Source: Psilocybe azurescens | Lineage: Eukaryota; Basidiomycota; Agaricomycetes; Agaricales; Agrocybaceae | Direction: 5' to 3' | NCBI GenBank assembly: GCA_023853785.1 | Contig: JAJIRX010000496.1 | Span: forward strand, 1 to 64,000 | DNA: 64,000 nt | Shown here: positions 45,652-59,990 of the stretch, one piece after another | Layout of the letters: every line of letters starts with the position of its first letter | How positions within the stretch are numbered: position 1 is the stretch's first letter | Program-made: the position numbers and the translations under genes | Notes under the pieces: generated by a model | Database searches by the model: none | What the model was told of the DNA's origin: nothing | The model's input: only the letters and a program-made list of their open reading frames with translations

Positions 45652-48600
45652 TCAGCTGGCATCCACAAGATTACCTTCCGGAACCACTAAAATAGAAAAA
45701 AAAAGGAGAACATAAACATCAATAAGAACAAATCTCAGTCAAGTAAAAGAAATATACGAACATGAAAGGAGCTCTTCCTCCCTCGCCAGCACATCTTCCC
45801 ACCCCTCCTCGAACAGCTCGGGGTTCTGAGAGGGGTCAGCGATCGTAGCAGATATCTTTGACCGATTTTTAGCGGCGAGGTCGGCTTTCCAGCTCTCCAC
45901 TGCCTTGGGCACAAGTCTAGAACAACGAATAACGCGGGAAGAGGAAGAGGAAAACGCAATGCCGCCGGGTAAGGAACTGACACAGGAGTGGAGATAAGAA
46001 TAGAACGGCGAACCTCGGAGCGTATGTGCGCGCGAACAGGGCGGCCTCTGGTGCCCGTTGGGTGTTCGTAAGAAGGTCAACGCAGGCCGCCGCATCGCCC
46101 AGCTGCAAGGTGATAGCAAATGCTAAGTTATTTTGCCCCTTCTCGGCTAAATTAATTGTTTGGGATGAGGATTAAGATAAGTAAGTCTTTTATTTATAAC
46201 GGCATCGAGGAAAAGAAAAGAAAATAAAGCTTAGAAAGAAACAGGAGGACGTACCAGCACTCTTGGCCAGGGCGGCCAGGCCTTCGCGGTCGCCAATCGC
46301 GAGGAGGAGGAGCATCGACGCGCTGAGGTCGTTCGCCTTCTCGAAGCTCTCCTTCGCGAGGTCGAAGCGCCACACCGTCAGCGCGCGGTCGCCCAGTGCT
46401 TTCCACTTGACCTCGGACTCGTTCTCGGGCACGCTGCGCGCGATCTCGGCCGCGATCTCGAGGTCGTCCAGGGAGAGCGCGAGGTCGAATTTGTGGTCTG
46501 GGTCGGCGGTCACCTGGATGGCGAGCTCTTTCAGGTCTAGAAGTCGCAGAAAAGGGAAGAGAAAAAGGAGGTTAGGGTTTATTTTTATGTTTATGAAGAG
46601 TGGTGGCTAGGTAGATATACGTACCTCGGCCTTCCAGGAATCGCGCAACTTTGTTTAGCTGGTCTTTGGGCAGTGTGGGGAGGATGTCGGCGGCGGTATC
46701 CATGTCGCCTCTGAGAATCGCTGTTTGGTATTCGACGACATTGAGGGAGAGGGAGTATCCGTAGATGTTGAGCTCTTTGTCGGCGAGGTAGACGCGGTTG
46801 TGCGCTGGGATGTATCCGAGGAGGTAGAGGGATCTGAAGAGACGCTTAGATTTAAAGCCTGAAAGAAGGGGAGGGGGAAGGGGAGAAAGTGCTTACGTGT
46901 CGAATGGGCTGATGGTATATGATTCTGAGCCAACGAAGTAGCATAGTCGGTTCGTGGCGGTGGTATAAATGAAGCAGTCGCCAACCCATTTTGCTGACTT
47001 CACGCTGCAGAAAGTTGTTCATTAAAAGATAGAGAAAGTGGAATTTTTGGGAAATGTGTACCTCTCCTGGACGTCGGCTACGACTTCAAATGCTTCCTCG
47101 ACACCCTCGTCGGTAATTTCAGCACCTTCTTCAAGCTTGGCGTTGTACGCATCCCTGTCGAAGCGGAGAATGTAGAACGACTCCTCGGAGGCGATTGCTA
47201 CTAATGAGCCGGTGCCAGACCAGAACACCTAAGATTGATAAAATGAGTACAAGAAATATTTTATTTTTAGAAGTAAAAGCTCGAAGATAAACGCACATTC
47301 TTGGCGTCCACGTCGATGCGTCGGACAATCTCGCCGCTCTCCCAGTCCCAGAACATGATGAATCCATTTCCGCGCGCAGCCAGGAGCGTGCCGCCATGAA
47401 TGCTCTCGATAGACCAGCTACCCGCGCCTTTCATGCCGACGCCCGGCCGCTCCTTGAAGTTCTTGTACACCTTTAGTTTGACTTTATTTTCGAGGACGGC
47501 GTAGGTGTTGGAGTCGGGTGCCCACGCGAACGAGATGCCGTTGCCGAAGCTCTTGTTCCGCCAGGCGAGCGCGGTGTAGACGATGTATTCGCCGTCGCCG
47601 ACGACGGTGACGAAGCGGCCGTTGGGGGAGTGCATGATGGAGGTGGCGAAGATCTCGGTGGAGCCGATTTCTTTGGTGGAGAGGGACAGGCGCGTGCCGT
47701 CTGCGACGGGTGAGAGCGAGTCTTCGTCGGGCTGCGAGATGGTTTGGAGGTTTCCGGAGATGACGTCGTGGTTGCGGGTGTAGATGAGCTTGCCGGAGGG
47801 ATCCATGCTGAGAGTGGGTTCGTCTCTACCGAGCTAGCGAGATATTGAGCGCATGTACGATGGGATGAGCGGGATAGGGGCATACCTTGACGACGACGAC
47901 ACCATCGTCGAAACCGACTGCTAATTCATTCGCGTCCTTGCGGAGCGCAACACACCAAGCGCGCTCCAGAGCGTATGATAGGGTGTTCTCCACTCTGTAG
48001 GTCCCGCTGTTCCAGATTTTGACGGTCCCGTCTTCGCTTCCACTTATGATGATTGGCAGGTTGGGGTGGAATACCGCGAAGGAGACGTTGTTTGTGTGGC
48101 CTTCCATGGTTTGCACGCAACTTTTGCTCAGATAGTCCCAGACGCGAACGGTTTTGTCGTCGCCGGTGGTGACGAGATATGGCTTGTCGGCTCCTGGATA
48201 GAAGTCGACGTAGTTGACTCCCTTGTCGTGCGCCTCCATAGTGAAATTGGCGGTCGATGAACCCAGAGACCACATTTTGACTGTGCGATCAAGGCAAGCT
48301 GACACGAAGGTATTTGAGTCTTTTGGGTTGAATACAATGTTCATGATAAAGTGTGTATGTCCTTCATAGACCTGCGCTCGTGTCAATTATACATTTGACA
48401 CTGAAGCAGCAGCATTGGAAACGCACTTGGATGTTCTTCCAGCCCTTGTCCCAATCCCAAGCCTTGATCGTCATGTCGTCACTTCCGGTGAGAACGATGC
48501 TCGCGGTTGGATGAACTGTCAAGCATCGTATGTAGTCTGGATGGGCTTCGAATGCAGCAATCTTTTCGTGTGTGTTGTAGTTGAATACACGAAGCTGGAA

Positions 48601-48880
48601 GTCGTCTGAGCCGGCAACAAACCAGTTCTTGCGCGGAATGAATTTGACACATCGGACGGGAACTTCTGCAACTTCGAATGTCTTGACGATGGCGCCTGTT
48701 TCGTGGTCATATATGTTCACAGAACCATTGTAGAGACCGGTAAGCAGCCAGGGCTCGGTTGGATGGAAGTCGACCCCTTTGACGCGATCTGAACGAGACA
48801 AGAGCTTTTTCTATAACAGATATGAGAAATGTAACAAATGTTTATATTGCATAGGAACGTACATTGAGGTCCAAGAGCAT
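45652..48880 (-). CDS. SEC27: coatomer subunit beta' (COPB2/Sec27)
   Basis: ATG 48880 gives MLLDLN, an intron, then [20 protein letters not shown]. Six to seven WD40 repeats follow with classic ends ([55 protein letters not shown]). The second propeller ([34 protein letters not shown]) and the alpha-solenoid ([56 protein letters not shown]) complete it. The last exon ends [10 protein letters not shown] at 45652. Known role: COPI coat subunit for Golgi-to-ER retrograde transport, binding KKxx cargo tails through the first propeller. No frameshift was found over about 3.2 kb. It shares a 250-bp promoter with the divergent chitin synthase. Confidence 0.93.
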
Positions 48881-49130
48881 TCTATTGCACTTGCGCTGGT
48901 CGTGGTTATCGAAATCTAAAGTGCCGACGTGGTCTCCGTGAATACTGTGTCCAGTAGGAGGTAATGGGGAGTTAGCGATTATGTGATTAAATAAATAATC
49001 TTTGGTGAAACTAATTGGTAATGGTTGCACTGCCGGTCTGACGCTGTTGTTCCTTCTCTCACATCTTTCTTTCTTCTTCTTCCTCGTCGTCTTCAACAAC
49101 GACGGAGGGCTTTCTCTCTTTTTCTTAGTA
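48881..49130. promoter_or_regulatory. bidirectional promoter between beta'-COP and chitin synthase
   Basis: Only 250 bases separate the two start codons. The 3' half is a C/T-rich tract (TTCCTTCTCTCACATC, CTTTCTTCTTCTTCC), typical of strong fungal promoters and leaders. No TATA box is obvious. Confidence 0.5.
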
Positions 49131-52100
49131 ATGGCTTCACCACAAAATACCCAAGCCATTGCCTCGGGTGACCTAGTCGACCTGGTCTCCTCCTCAGGCT
49201 CGGCAACCATCTACCCTTCTGACGACACCATCCTTGCCGTTCTGCAAGCCCGTTTTCGTGCCGACCTACCCTATACGCGAGTGGGAGCAACTAATCTCAT
49301 TGCAGTCAACCCATACAAGACTCTCGCCAACATTAATGATGTTAGTGCTAAGGACTATGAAGAAAGGTCGTACAAGGACACAAGTCTTCCCATGGTCAAC
49401 TCTCCAAGACCTCTCCAGCCACATCTATACGATCTTGCAGCAAGGGTGTATCTGTTGATGCGACGGAGGAATGAGTCTCAAGGCGTTGTGTCAAGGTCAG
49501 CCATGCCCGTCATCCTGTAAAAATTCCCCTAACCGTCATTTCTCTAGAGGAATAACCGGATCGGGAAAGTCGTCCAGTTTACGCCTTTTGTGGACCAAGT
49601 GCTCAGGCTCTCGACTCATTCGAAAAAGGAGCTCAAACTCTCAGAGCAAATTAAGGCTCTATACACTGTGCTAGACTCCTTCGGCAATGCCAAAACGCTC
49701 ATGAACCCCAATGCCTCACGGCACGGCCGCTACCTGGAGCTCCACTTCAACGAACGCGGCCGCATCAGTGCCGCCAAAGTCCTCACGTTCGGCCTCGACA
49801 AATCCCGCCTTAACACGCTGACGCACGAAGAGCGCACGTACCACATCTTTATCAGTTCCTGGCAGGAGCTACACCGGCCGAAAGGGATGCATACAACCTC
49901 GAGGATCCCTCGGACTACGCTCTGCTCGCCTCGTCCGGATGTTACCGTCTTCCCTCCGGCCCCTTCAGCGACGACTCCATTGCTATGTCCGAGTTGCGGG
50001 GAGCCATGCGAACTCTCGGCTTCAAGGTCAAACACATGACCTCTATATATAGCCTCATCGTTGCCGTACTCCTCCTAGGCAATCTTCAGTTCGCAGAAGG
50101 CGATGCCCACGATACATCCGCGCATGTCAGCAACCCTCATGTGCTGGACCAAGTGTCACGTCTTTTAGGTGTAGCCTCAGACGATCTGGCACAGATCCTC
50201 ACGAACAAAACGAGCTACGTCAGGAAGGAGCTTTTCACGGTGCTCCTCAACGCAGAACAAAGTGCGAAGCAAAGAGATCAATTTGTCAGGGACATATACG
50301 CCATTCTTTTTGCTTTCATCGTGGAGACATGCAACCACCGTTTGGCCTCAAGCTCGAGTGAACCTCTCGCTGCGACTCCAGATCGTCGTTCTTGATCAGC
50401 CCGGATATCAAACTCGAGGACCAGCTGGCACGACCTCCATGTCGCTTTCCGGGAGCCAGCCCCTCATTTCAGCGTATGGCCAAAACGGTTTCGACGAATT
50501 TTGCATCAATTTCGCCGACGAAATGTTGCACTCGTATGTTCTCAGACATACATACGAGAACTCGGTGGGATTCAATGCCGATATCACTGCTGATGGCATC
50601 GTGCTGCCCGCAGTCTCTATCATGGACAATGGCGCTTGCGTCGAGCTGCTTCGCGGATCACAGCTCAGCGAGAAATCGCAGAGGAAACCTGGTGGCTTGC
50701 TTGGCCTCGTGAACAAAGCCTGCTCATCGTTCAAGTCTGGCAAGAGCGGCGAAAACAGGGACGCGGATCTGCTCCAAGAAATGGGCTCGAAGTTCGGCGT
50801 CCATTCGTCTTTCGTCGCTGCGCCCTCCACCGGCGGTGCCGCTGACAGGCGCCTCTTTGGGATCAACCATTACGCTGGCTCTGCGTCCTACGATGCGGCC
50901 AACTTCATCGAGAAGGACGCCGATCTCGTCGACTCGGCCTTTGTATCCTTATTACGCCATTCCTCTGAAACATTCGTGTCGAAATTGCTGTCTGGACCGA
51001 GCTTGGCGGCAGAGAGGCACAACAAGGATGAGTCCATCATCGTCCAGGCGCAAGTATCTTCGCGGCCTCTCAGACAGCCAACCACCATCCTGTCGAGCAA
51101 CAACACGGTCCCTGCTCCGGAGGACGAGCACCCAAGACTGGACCCAAGCAAGACCTACCCGATCACAATCCAGCTCAACTTCACGCTCTCGGAGATCTTC
51201 GCGTCGCTCGACCGCACCAAGCTGTGGACGCTGTCGTGCATCCGCCCGAACGACTCGAGCTCCGCGAACTCGTTCGACAAGCGCCGCGTGAAGGCCCAGA
51301 TCCGGAGCCTGCTCCTGCCAGACCTCGTCGCCCGCCGGAGCGTGGAGTACATCGCGGATTACGGGCTCGCCGAGTTCTGCGACCGGTACGTGCCCACCAT
51401 GCGCGGGTCGGAGGAGGAGCGGATCGTCCAATGCGCCAGGGCGAATGGGTGGGTGGAGGGCGCGGATTACATCTGCGGACATAAGATGATATGGCTAGGG
51501 TACGACGCGTGGAAGATGGTCGAGGACACGCTGCGCGCGCAGGAGAAGGGGGCGGGGAACGGCTCGAGGGAGGATGACGGCGAGGAGGACTTTGGGGGCG
51601 ATGATAACACAGATTATACGCACGGCACTGAGGGCCTCGCGCCGCCTCCTATTTCTGGGTATTTCGGCGACAGCGCGGACAATTTGCTGCTGAACCGCAC
51701 GGGGCCTGACGGGTCGCGGTACCAGGATCCCAATGCGCAGTATGGCGGTGGGGGCTGAGGACGCCTACTGCGCCGTTTGGCGGGAAAGGGTATTCGGACG
51801 CGGATGACGGCAACGTGTGGGGGTCGGAGTACGAGCAGAAGGAGGCCGCGTCGCCTGAGATCCTGCCGTACTCTGCTGGGGGCACCAAGGAGACCGGGAT
51901 GGTCGTCAAGGACGCGCCGAACGCCGTCGAGGAGCTGCCGACCACGTCGTCGAGGCGGTGGTGGCTGCGGCTCGTGTGGCTGACCACCTGGTGGATCCCC
52001 AGCTACTTCCTGCGCGTCATCGGCAGGATGAAGCGCCCGGACGTCCGGCTGGCCTGGCGCGAGAAGGTCACCATCTTCTGGCTCATCTTCCTCTTCAACG

Positions 52101-55100
52101 GCATCGTCATCTTCTACATCGTCGAGTTCGGGCGGCTGCTCTGTCCGCGGTTCGACAAGGTGTGGTCGATCGGCGAAGTGAATGAGCATCAGGGCGATGC
52201 GGACTTCTGGGTCGCGATTCAAGGCAAGGTGTACGACGTCTCGAACTTCGTCCACGGGGACCACAGCAACGGGTTCTTCGGCGTGAAGAGCAACTCGCCG
52301 GATATCTTGGAGCAGATGGCTGGGCAGGATCTGACGTACTATTTCCCGCCGCCGTTGAACCTTGGCTGCGCTGGATTGGTCACGAATCCCCAGGTGTCGC
52401 TGCAGAGGATGAACTGGACGGATGTTGCTCCTCTGGCCCATCACGTCAGCGGAGCATTGCAGACTCAGGCGCCGGATATGGAAGCGCCGGATTGGTATAC
52501 GCAGACTTTCCTCAAGAAAATGCAGCCGATGGAGAAAGGCCCGCTGGTGATTGAAAGGAAGACCATAGCTGCTATGGCTGCTGATGACAGCATAGCGAAG
52601 TACGTTGATACACAACTATCTTCATTTAATGTTCTGATCTTTTTTTCTATTTTTTTTTTTTGAAAGGATTTGGGGTGTTTATGAAACCCAGCTATTCGAT
52701 CTTACGGATTACATCTACACACTCGGCCTTCAAGGCAGCGACCCGGAATACGACTTCCTCGATGACGATTTCGTGTCGGTGTTCAAGCAGCGTACAGGAC
52801 AGGATATCACCACGTCGTTGAACAGTATCTTGAATTCCATGAACAGCACGTACCGGGCACAGCACACCTCGTGCATGAAGAACGTGTTCCTGTCCGCCGA
52901 AGCCGATTTCCGCAAAACGGCTAAATGTCAAGTGCAGAATTATCTGCTGATCATCTTTTCGGTTATAATGATGGCATCTATCTTGGTCAAATGTACGTTC
53001 CTTCTCTCATTTCTTTCGTTCCTAATCTAGGTTTGCTTAACAATCCTTGTGGATAGTCCTGGCTGCCCTTCAACTTGGAAGCAGACGTCAACCCGAAATG
53101 CAGGACAAATTCGTGTTGTGTCAGGTGCCTTGTTATACTGAAGGCGAGGATTCTTTGCGTCGTACGATTGACTCTCTGGCTGCTCTCAACTACGATGACA
53201 AACGGAAGTTGATCTTCATCATCTGCGATGGAAATATTATCGGTCATGGAAACGACAGGACTACGCCCAGGATTGTATTGGACATTCTCGGTGTCGACCC
53301 GTCGCTGGATCCTGAGCCTTTGTTGTTCAAGTCGGTCGGCGAGGGTTCGAAGGCTCTCAATTATGGCAAGGTTTATTCTGGGTTGTACGAATTCGAAGGG
53401 CACGTTGTTCCGTAAGTGTTATTCGATATCACTTTATTATATTTCCGATGAGCGGTGAACTTATCTCTCTATTTTTCAGATATATGGTTATTGTCAAGGT
53501 TGGAAAACCCACCGAGAGGTCCAAGCCTGGCAATCGTGGAAAGCGAGACTCGCAAATTCTCGTGATGCACTATCTCAACAGGGTTCACTTTGATGCTCCT
53601 ATGTCTCCTTTGGAATTGGAGATTTATCATCAAATGCGGAACGTGATCGGCATTGATCCTGCGTTTTATGAGTATATCTTTACTATTGATGCTGATACGG
53701 TAAGTTATATTCTACATGTTGCTTGTCACTCTTTCTCAAACCCTTGTTCATTTAGACTGTTACACCGGATTCTCTCAATCGACTGGTGGCTTCTAGTGCG
53801 GATGATTCCAGCGTCATTGGAATTTGTGGCGAAACCAAGCTCACGAACGAAGAAGGCTCCTGGTGGACGATGATTCAGGTCTACGAATACTACATCTCTC
53901 ATCACTTGTCCAAAGCATTCGAAAGTCTTTTCGGCTCCGTCACATGTTTGCCTGGTTGTTTCTCCCTGTACCGTATCCGCACAGCCGATAAAGGACGACC
54001 CATTATCATCTCGAACCGTATCATTGAAGAATACTCCGAGCCGAACGTCGATACACTGCACAAGAAGAATCTGTTCTCGCTTGGTGAAGATCGTTTTTTG
54101 ACGACGTTGATGATGAAACACTTCCCGACATTCAAGACGAAGTTTTGCCCCGATGCGACCGCGCACACGATGGCTCCAGAGTCATGGCGGATCCTGTTTT
54201 CTCAGCGTCGTCGTTGGATTAACTCGACTGTTCATAACCTTTGCGAACTTGTTCTACTTCCTGAACTTATTGGTTTCTGTTGTTTCTCGATGCGATTCTT
54301 TGTCTTCCTTGATCTCATTGGAACATTGGTACGTCGTTTTGTTTGCTTTTTCGTCGGACATCGCGATAACTTATTGTCCTCGTTCCACAGATGCTTCCGG
54401 CTACAGTTGTATATGTATGTTTTCGTAAATTGCTGGTTGATTTGTATTTTTCCTGACCTGTGACTATCAAGCTTATATATTTGATCATCGTTGTGGCTCT
54501 GAAAAAAGCTGCGCTGCCTATTATTGCTCTCATCATGTTGGGAGTCACATATGGTTTGCAGGTTTGTAAAGTTTTGCTCAGCCAATTTATCTAGCTGACT
54601 GACATTGTTATTTGATATAATAGGCACTGATCTTCATCATCAAGCGAGAGTTCATGCTTGTTGGATGGATGGTGGTTTATCTTCTTTCGTGAGTCCTTTC
54701 GTCCTAATAGCTTTGTTTTTTGTTACTGAAATGCTTTCATCAGATACCCCGTGTACAGCTTCTTCCTTCCCGTTTATTCTTTCTGGTGCATGGACGAGTT
54801 CAGTTGGGGTAACACTCGCGTTGTCATTGGGGAGGGTAAGGAGAAGAAGGTCATCACGAACGAAGATGAAAAGTTCGACGAATCGATGATTCCTCTTAAG
54901 AAGTTCAGCGGTACGTGATTTGAAGTCGACTTTATTTATCCACTTCTAACTTGTTGGCACACAGAATACGAAGCTGAAGCTTGGGAAACGGCTACACGTC
55001 ACTCTGATGATACTGGCTACGATAGCAAGGCGAGATCCAAGTCGCATGCGCCTCGTTCTCGCGAAGAATCGCCTCATACGTATAATCAAGCGTCCCAGTC

Positions 55101-55780
55101 TGGCGATTACTATCGCGATACCAACATCACGCACAACAATAGTTCTAATCCTAACCTTCGGCTCGGTGGCAGCCAACTTTCTCATAGTAACTTATCTCAC
55201 CACGGAGGACAGCAGCAACAGCCGCCTATGTCGCAATACGGGGTGCCGCAGCTACCTTTCATGCCATTTGGCACAGGTCCAGGTTCCGTTGCAGGTTCTG
55301 ATTATGGACATATGCCTATGGGTATGCCCCAGCTTGGCTACCAGAACACGGGTAGCATGTATGGGATGATACCTCCAACCGTTGGACCACTTAATCCCAT
55401 GATGACTGGCATGAATATGTTCGGTACCGGAGGCAGCGTGAATGGATCGCAGTCGGGCCATATTCCTCCTGCTCTGCCCCAACAGCGTCCTATGTCTACG
55501 TTCTCGATGGCGACGTCGGTCAATCCTTTCGCAGGACCTAGCATGAACCCCAATCCTTCGAATGAAGAACTATTCAACGCACTTAGGAACTACCTCAGTA
55601 CTCAGGATCTAATGTCCGTAACTAAAAGTGTGTATTTCCTTCTCATTGTGTCGAAGCCTGAACTCATGGGTCCGTAGAACTGCCCGAGAGGCTATCACCG
55701 CCCGATTCCCCAAGGCGGATCTCGCTTCACGGAAAGACTTTTTGAACCAATCCATCGACAAGATTCTTTCCGAATCATAG
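49131..55780 (+). CDS. chitin synthase with N-terminal myosin motor-like domain
   Basis: ATG 49131 ([20 protein letters not shown]). The motor-like domain has P-loop GITGSGKSS, then [27 protein letters not shown] and [12 protein letters not shown] linker follows, with membrane segments ([33 protein letters not shown]). A cytochrome b5-like part comes next ([20 protein letters not shown]). The GT2 chitin synthase core has [31 protein letters not shown] and the catalytic QRRRW. Late membrane segments and a C-terminal DEK_C domain ([26 protein letters not shown]) finish the protein, roughly 1,950 residues in all. Known: these class V/VII-type enzymes polymerise UDP-GlcNAc into wall chitin at hyphal tips. 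At least four one-base breaks occur as read, near 49588, 49852, 50376 and 51757, each restored by one base. The protein-level signal is otherwise continuous. Confidence 0.92.
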
Positions 55781-56589
55781 ATTGTCCAAATGTCGCTCTC
55801 TTCGTTTATGCATATGCCTTTATTTCATGCCCGAACCCTCTTTTTACGAACGCTCATTATTAGAAATTGGACTTGGGATTTCATTCTCGCTAGCTATTCC
55901 ACGTACCTACCTACCTCGCTTTCTTTTCGCATTGGTTATATTCTTCATTGGACTTTCTCATCATAATCTGTAAGAAATAGTACTAGTATTATTGGACTTT
56001 CACCAGCCCCGGTCGAGATCTCCAGTGCTGTAGATATCATAGACTGACAATGGCTTAATTCAACTGGACGGTTTTTGCATACGCTGTCTTTAAGGCAGCT
56101 ACACAAAACCTTTGGGATTGATGTGAATAAATATGTAGTGTCAAAATGCGCAAAAGTTTATCATTTTGATCTTCTACAAATGTTCAACAGAACTGTTGTG
56201 ATACTAAACGTGAAACGAGATCGGAGGTGGTTACTCAACTTTAACTTCAACTTCAACTTTGACTTCAACCATGATAAGTATTATTTTTCCACTGCGGTTG
56301 GGATTCTGTAACTCTCATCCTATCTGGTATAGGTATGGCGCATACTTTTTGATGGATGGCTCATAGATCCGGATCACTCAGGTTCTATTAAGTATCGTGC
56401 CATTTGAACGCATGGTGTTGTATTGACACTGCAAGCCATGTGGGAAACGAGGAGATCTTCATATCGCAGGTCCTTCGATGACTCCCTTTGGACGACCTTG
56501 GTTACTCGGCCGCTTTTCCTTTGCCTTTTGACTGGCGCTCCTCTTGAACTTGGAGATCTTTGCTTTCGTGTTTTGACTCCGCTTGGACT
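55781..56589. other. intergenic region upstream of amino acid permease
   Basis: No gene is seen. An AACTTCAACTTCAACTT-type hexanucleotide tract occurs near 56240-56270. Confidence 0.5.
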
Positions 56590-58988
56590 ATGATGGCGTC
56601 GGAGAGAGCGAACACCCAGGAGAAGGCTTCTTCTTCGAGATCCAGCATCGACAAAAACGAGCTTCTCTCTGGAGACCTTCCTAAACCAAACAATGCAAAC
56701 TCTGGGGCTGCCAACAGGTTCTGGAGGAAGTTCCGTGCAGAGAAAGGGAACGAAACTCAACGTGGAATGCAAAGTCGGCATCTCATGATGATTGGTATGC
56801 AGTATTAGCTACTATTTGTACGTGCTGTACGCTCCAGAATCTGACCATAGTTCTTCAGCCATTGGAGGCACAATTGGTACGGGTATATTTCTGAGTGCAG
56901 GATCGGTATGCAACTTTGGCATCTTTGGGTGTTTTGGAAAACATTGTAATGACAGGGACACTAGGCTATCGCTTTGGCTGGTCCGGGAAGTGCGCTACTG
57001 TCCTACTTTGTTGTCGGGCTGTTCGTCTACACTGTAGTGATCACTCTGTGAGTTATGTTTGTGCATAGGCCACTGCTTGAATGCCCGTATCGCTGAACAA
57101 CATTTTTAGAGGCGAGATGTCTTCGATGTATCCAGTGTCAGGGGCCTTTTCGATCTTTGGAGCGCGATTCGTGTCTCCTGCGTTAGGATTCACTTTGGGC
57201 TGGAACTATTGGCTTCAATGGTATGATAATAAAATTCCATTGCGCATCGCGTAGCATTGGTTAATTCTATTGATCTGTAGGAGTCTTTCTATTCGTATGT
57301 TTTCAGCCATTCTTGTTCTTCGTCAATAACTCCTTTATTCATCGACCCTTGATTTAGCGAGCGAGCTAACTGCTGCTGCAGTCATCCTCCAATTTTGGAC
57401 AGATGCCCTGCAAACTTGGCATTGGGCAATAGTCATCGTAGTCCCGATATTCGCCCTCCAACTAATACATGTCAGAGTATATGGTTTGTCACCACCTCTT
57501 CTTTTCCTTTCTGCAGCTTCTCTCTAAAACAACACGTTTATAGGAGAATCCGAATATTGGTTCGCGTTGATAAAAGTGGTGATGATCATATTCTTCATTA
57601 TAGTCGGGTTGATCTTCGACTGGGGAGGCGTTAAAGGTCATCCTGGTCCTGTAAGTTTTTTCTGTTCTACTTCTTCTCCATGTGCTATGCAAGTAATTAA
57701 TTACCTAAACTCTTCTCTCTCACAGGGCCTCTCCAATTTTCACGGCGGTCAAGCGTTCATCGGCGGCTTCGCCTCATTCGCCCAAACCTTTGTCTACGCA
57801 TTCTATTCCTTCGGAGGCATCGAGCTCGTTGCAGTTGCCGCCGGAGAATCCGCGAAGCCATATAAATCCGTTCCTCGTGCAATCAAAGCCACGTTCTTCC
57901 GCATCATCTTATTCTACATCCTTACGATTCTGACTATTGGGCTCTGTATAAACCATGCGGATGACACCCTGCTCACAGCAGCGTTTGGTGGGTATTTTCT
58001 TTATGACAGTATGCGGTGTTGTTAAAACGACATGATAGACAGTGATGTGGCGGCCTCGCCGATTACTGTTGTGTTTGTGCGAGCGGGCTTTGGTGCAGCG
58101 TCGCATGTCGTGAACGCGGTTCTTCTAACTGCAGTTCTGTCCGCTACGAATTCATGTTTCTATGCCAGCTCGCGGATGCTGCTGTCGATGGCTCGGTCTG
58201 GCCATGCGCCCCCGTCTTTGGATGGGTCGAACAGTCGCGGCGTGCCTGTTCCTGCTCTAGTGTGAGTCGCTCTCACTCTCATGTAGTCGAGACAGTCGAG
58301 ATAGGTTCTACTACAAGTATCTTGCTAACTACCGCTTCATTCTATGTAGTATGGCGCTCGCATTCGCATGCCTCACATTCTAACCACGATCTGGGGCGAA
58401 GGCATCGCGTTCACATGGCTGCTCAACATCACCGGGATCTCCGCGCTGCTCGTGTGGACCAGCATCGGCGTCATCTCAGTGCGCTTTAGGACAGCGTATA
58501 AAGCGCAGGGGCGGGATTTAGCGGATCTGCCGTACCGCCAGCCGTTGTTCCCGCTGCTGCCCGTCGGAGTAGTCGTGCTGGGGACGTTGATGTTTATTGC
58601 GCAGGGGTATGCTGCTGTAAGGCAGGAGCCGTTCGAGGCGAGGGTGCGTCTTTTCTTCTGCATGTGTATTTCTCTTTCTCTATGATCTAACACTCACGGT
58701 CTACCCTGTGCGCAGAACGTCGTCGCGACCTATATCGGCGTCGCGCTCTACATCATCCTCTACACCGGCTACACGCTGTACGAAAAGTTCTTCTTACACC
58801 GGCCGTTGAGCAGCCACTTTATCCCGGCTCTGCAAGTCGATCTGGACACGGACGCCGTCTGGGCACCAGGCGAGGGGGATGCCACACGCGCACGCGATCG
58901 CAAAAGAACGCGAAGAGAGGATTTTGGGGGACGAGAGCGTCAGGCCGGGTATGAGGAGAGCTTGGGGATGGATCAGGAGATATGTTAA
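56590..58988 (+). CDS. amino acid permease (YAT/APC family)
   Basis: The hydrophilic N-terminus (MMASERANTQEKASSSRSSI) is followed by RHLMMI and, after an intron, AIGGTIGTGIFLSAGS, the APC TM1 motif. Further motifs are MAGPGSALLSYFVVGLFVYT, GEMSSMYPVSGAFSIFGARF, GWNYWLQW, WFALIKVVMIIFFIIVGLIF, FAQTFVYAFYSFGGIELVAV, AGESAKPYKSVPRAIK, ATNSCFYASSRMLLSMARSG and the closing TYIGVALYIILYTGYTLYEK. About 12 membrane segments are expected. This is the fungal yeast amino acid transporter type, with H+-coupled uptake at the plasma membrane. One base is missing near 58381 (CACATTCTAACC gives a false stop; the frame continues TTIWGEGIAFTWLLNITG). The substrate cannot be told from sequence. Confidence 0.88.
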
Positions 58989-59990
58989 TTAATTAAACGT
59001 CTTTACGGGATCGACCATTCAGCTGTATTCAGCTTTGCAAATTTGGGTCCGTGGTGGAGGACGTACTTATAGGGACGTATGAGAGCGTATGAGCTCGTAC
59101 ACATGAGGTTATGTATATATAAGGATGCGTACATGTCAGGTACTATATGCCCAGCGTTATTTAGGCTGCCCGTATACTCAAATAGATCATATCATCGTAG
59201 ATATAGAGCTGAATAGAGCTGAACGCATGGGCGCTCCTGCGAAGCATGAGGTCATTATGGACTCTTGGCGGCTGGCCGCTCTAGCTTGTGATCAGCAAAG
59301 TCGGCGCCTCCGGAGAGCTCTGGTGTAATGTGCAGCGCATGGAGTGGATATATAATCCTCAGAGTTAAGGACTCGAGCGGGATTCCGTTCTAGCCTCTCG
59401 CTGTCGTGGATATAACTTGAACCGCGGCTAGAGAAATATTCTAATACTAGCGGGCAACTTATGCCTTTTTGACATATGATTAATAGACTGCTATAGAGCT
59501 TGAACTTGAAGTCGCAGATCACCGGTCGGTGCGCAGTGCGCTCAACATTGTGCAAGAAAGAATAAGCGCGAGCCTTGCACTTTGGATTCAAGGCACGCGT
59601 GACGCGACAAGAATGGAAATTATATTGGCGTGTGCACGCATGGGCGCTCCAGGGCACTACTCCAGCTCCTCACTCACCCCAGTTCCTCCCGTGCGGCGTC
59701 CCCCCATGGGCCATGGGCAGCATTCATAACGTCAGACTTGGCAAGAGTAAGTACATATGTCTCCGTTCCGAGTCGTTAAAGCAACATCCCATGGAAGCCC
59801 ATGGACTCGGACCTGGACTGCACACGACGTATGTATCTCCCGGCAGACCTCGTGCAGCCTGTAGGATAACGCGTATTACAATTCAGCAAAATGAACATTA
59901 ACCTCAGTCCATAATGTAGATTTGCCAATTTTGTGCTCCTTCCGTGGCGTGATCCCTGCAAGATAAGTGAGCCTGAAACTGAAACACTAG

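Noticed and set aside
51614..52615. 333-aa minus-strand ORF
   Set aside because: It lies fully opposite conserved chitin synthase exons. GC-rich third positions create the open frame.
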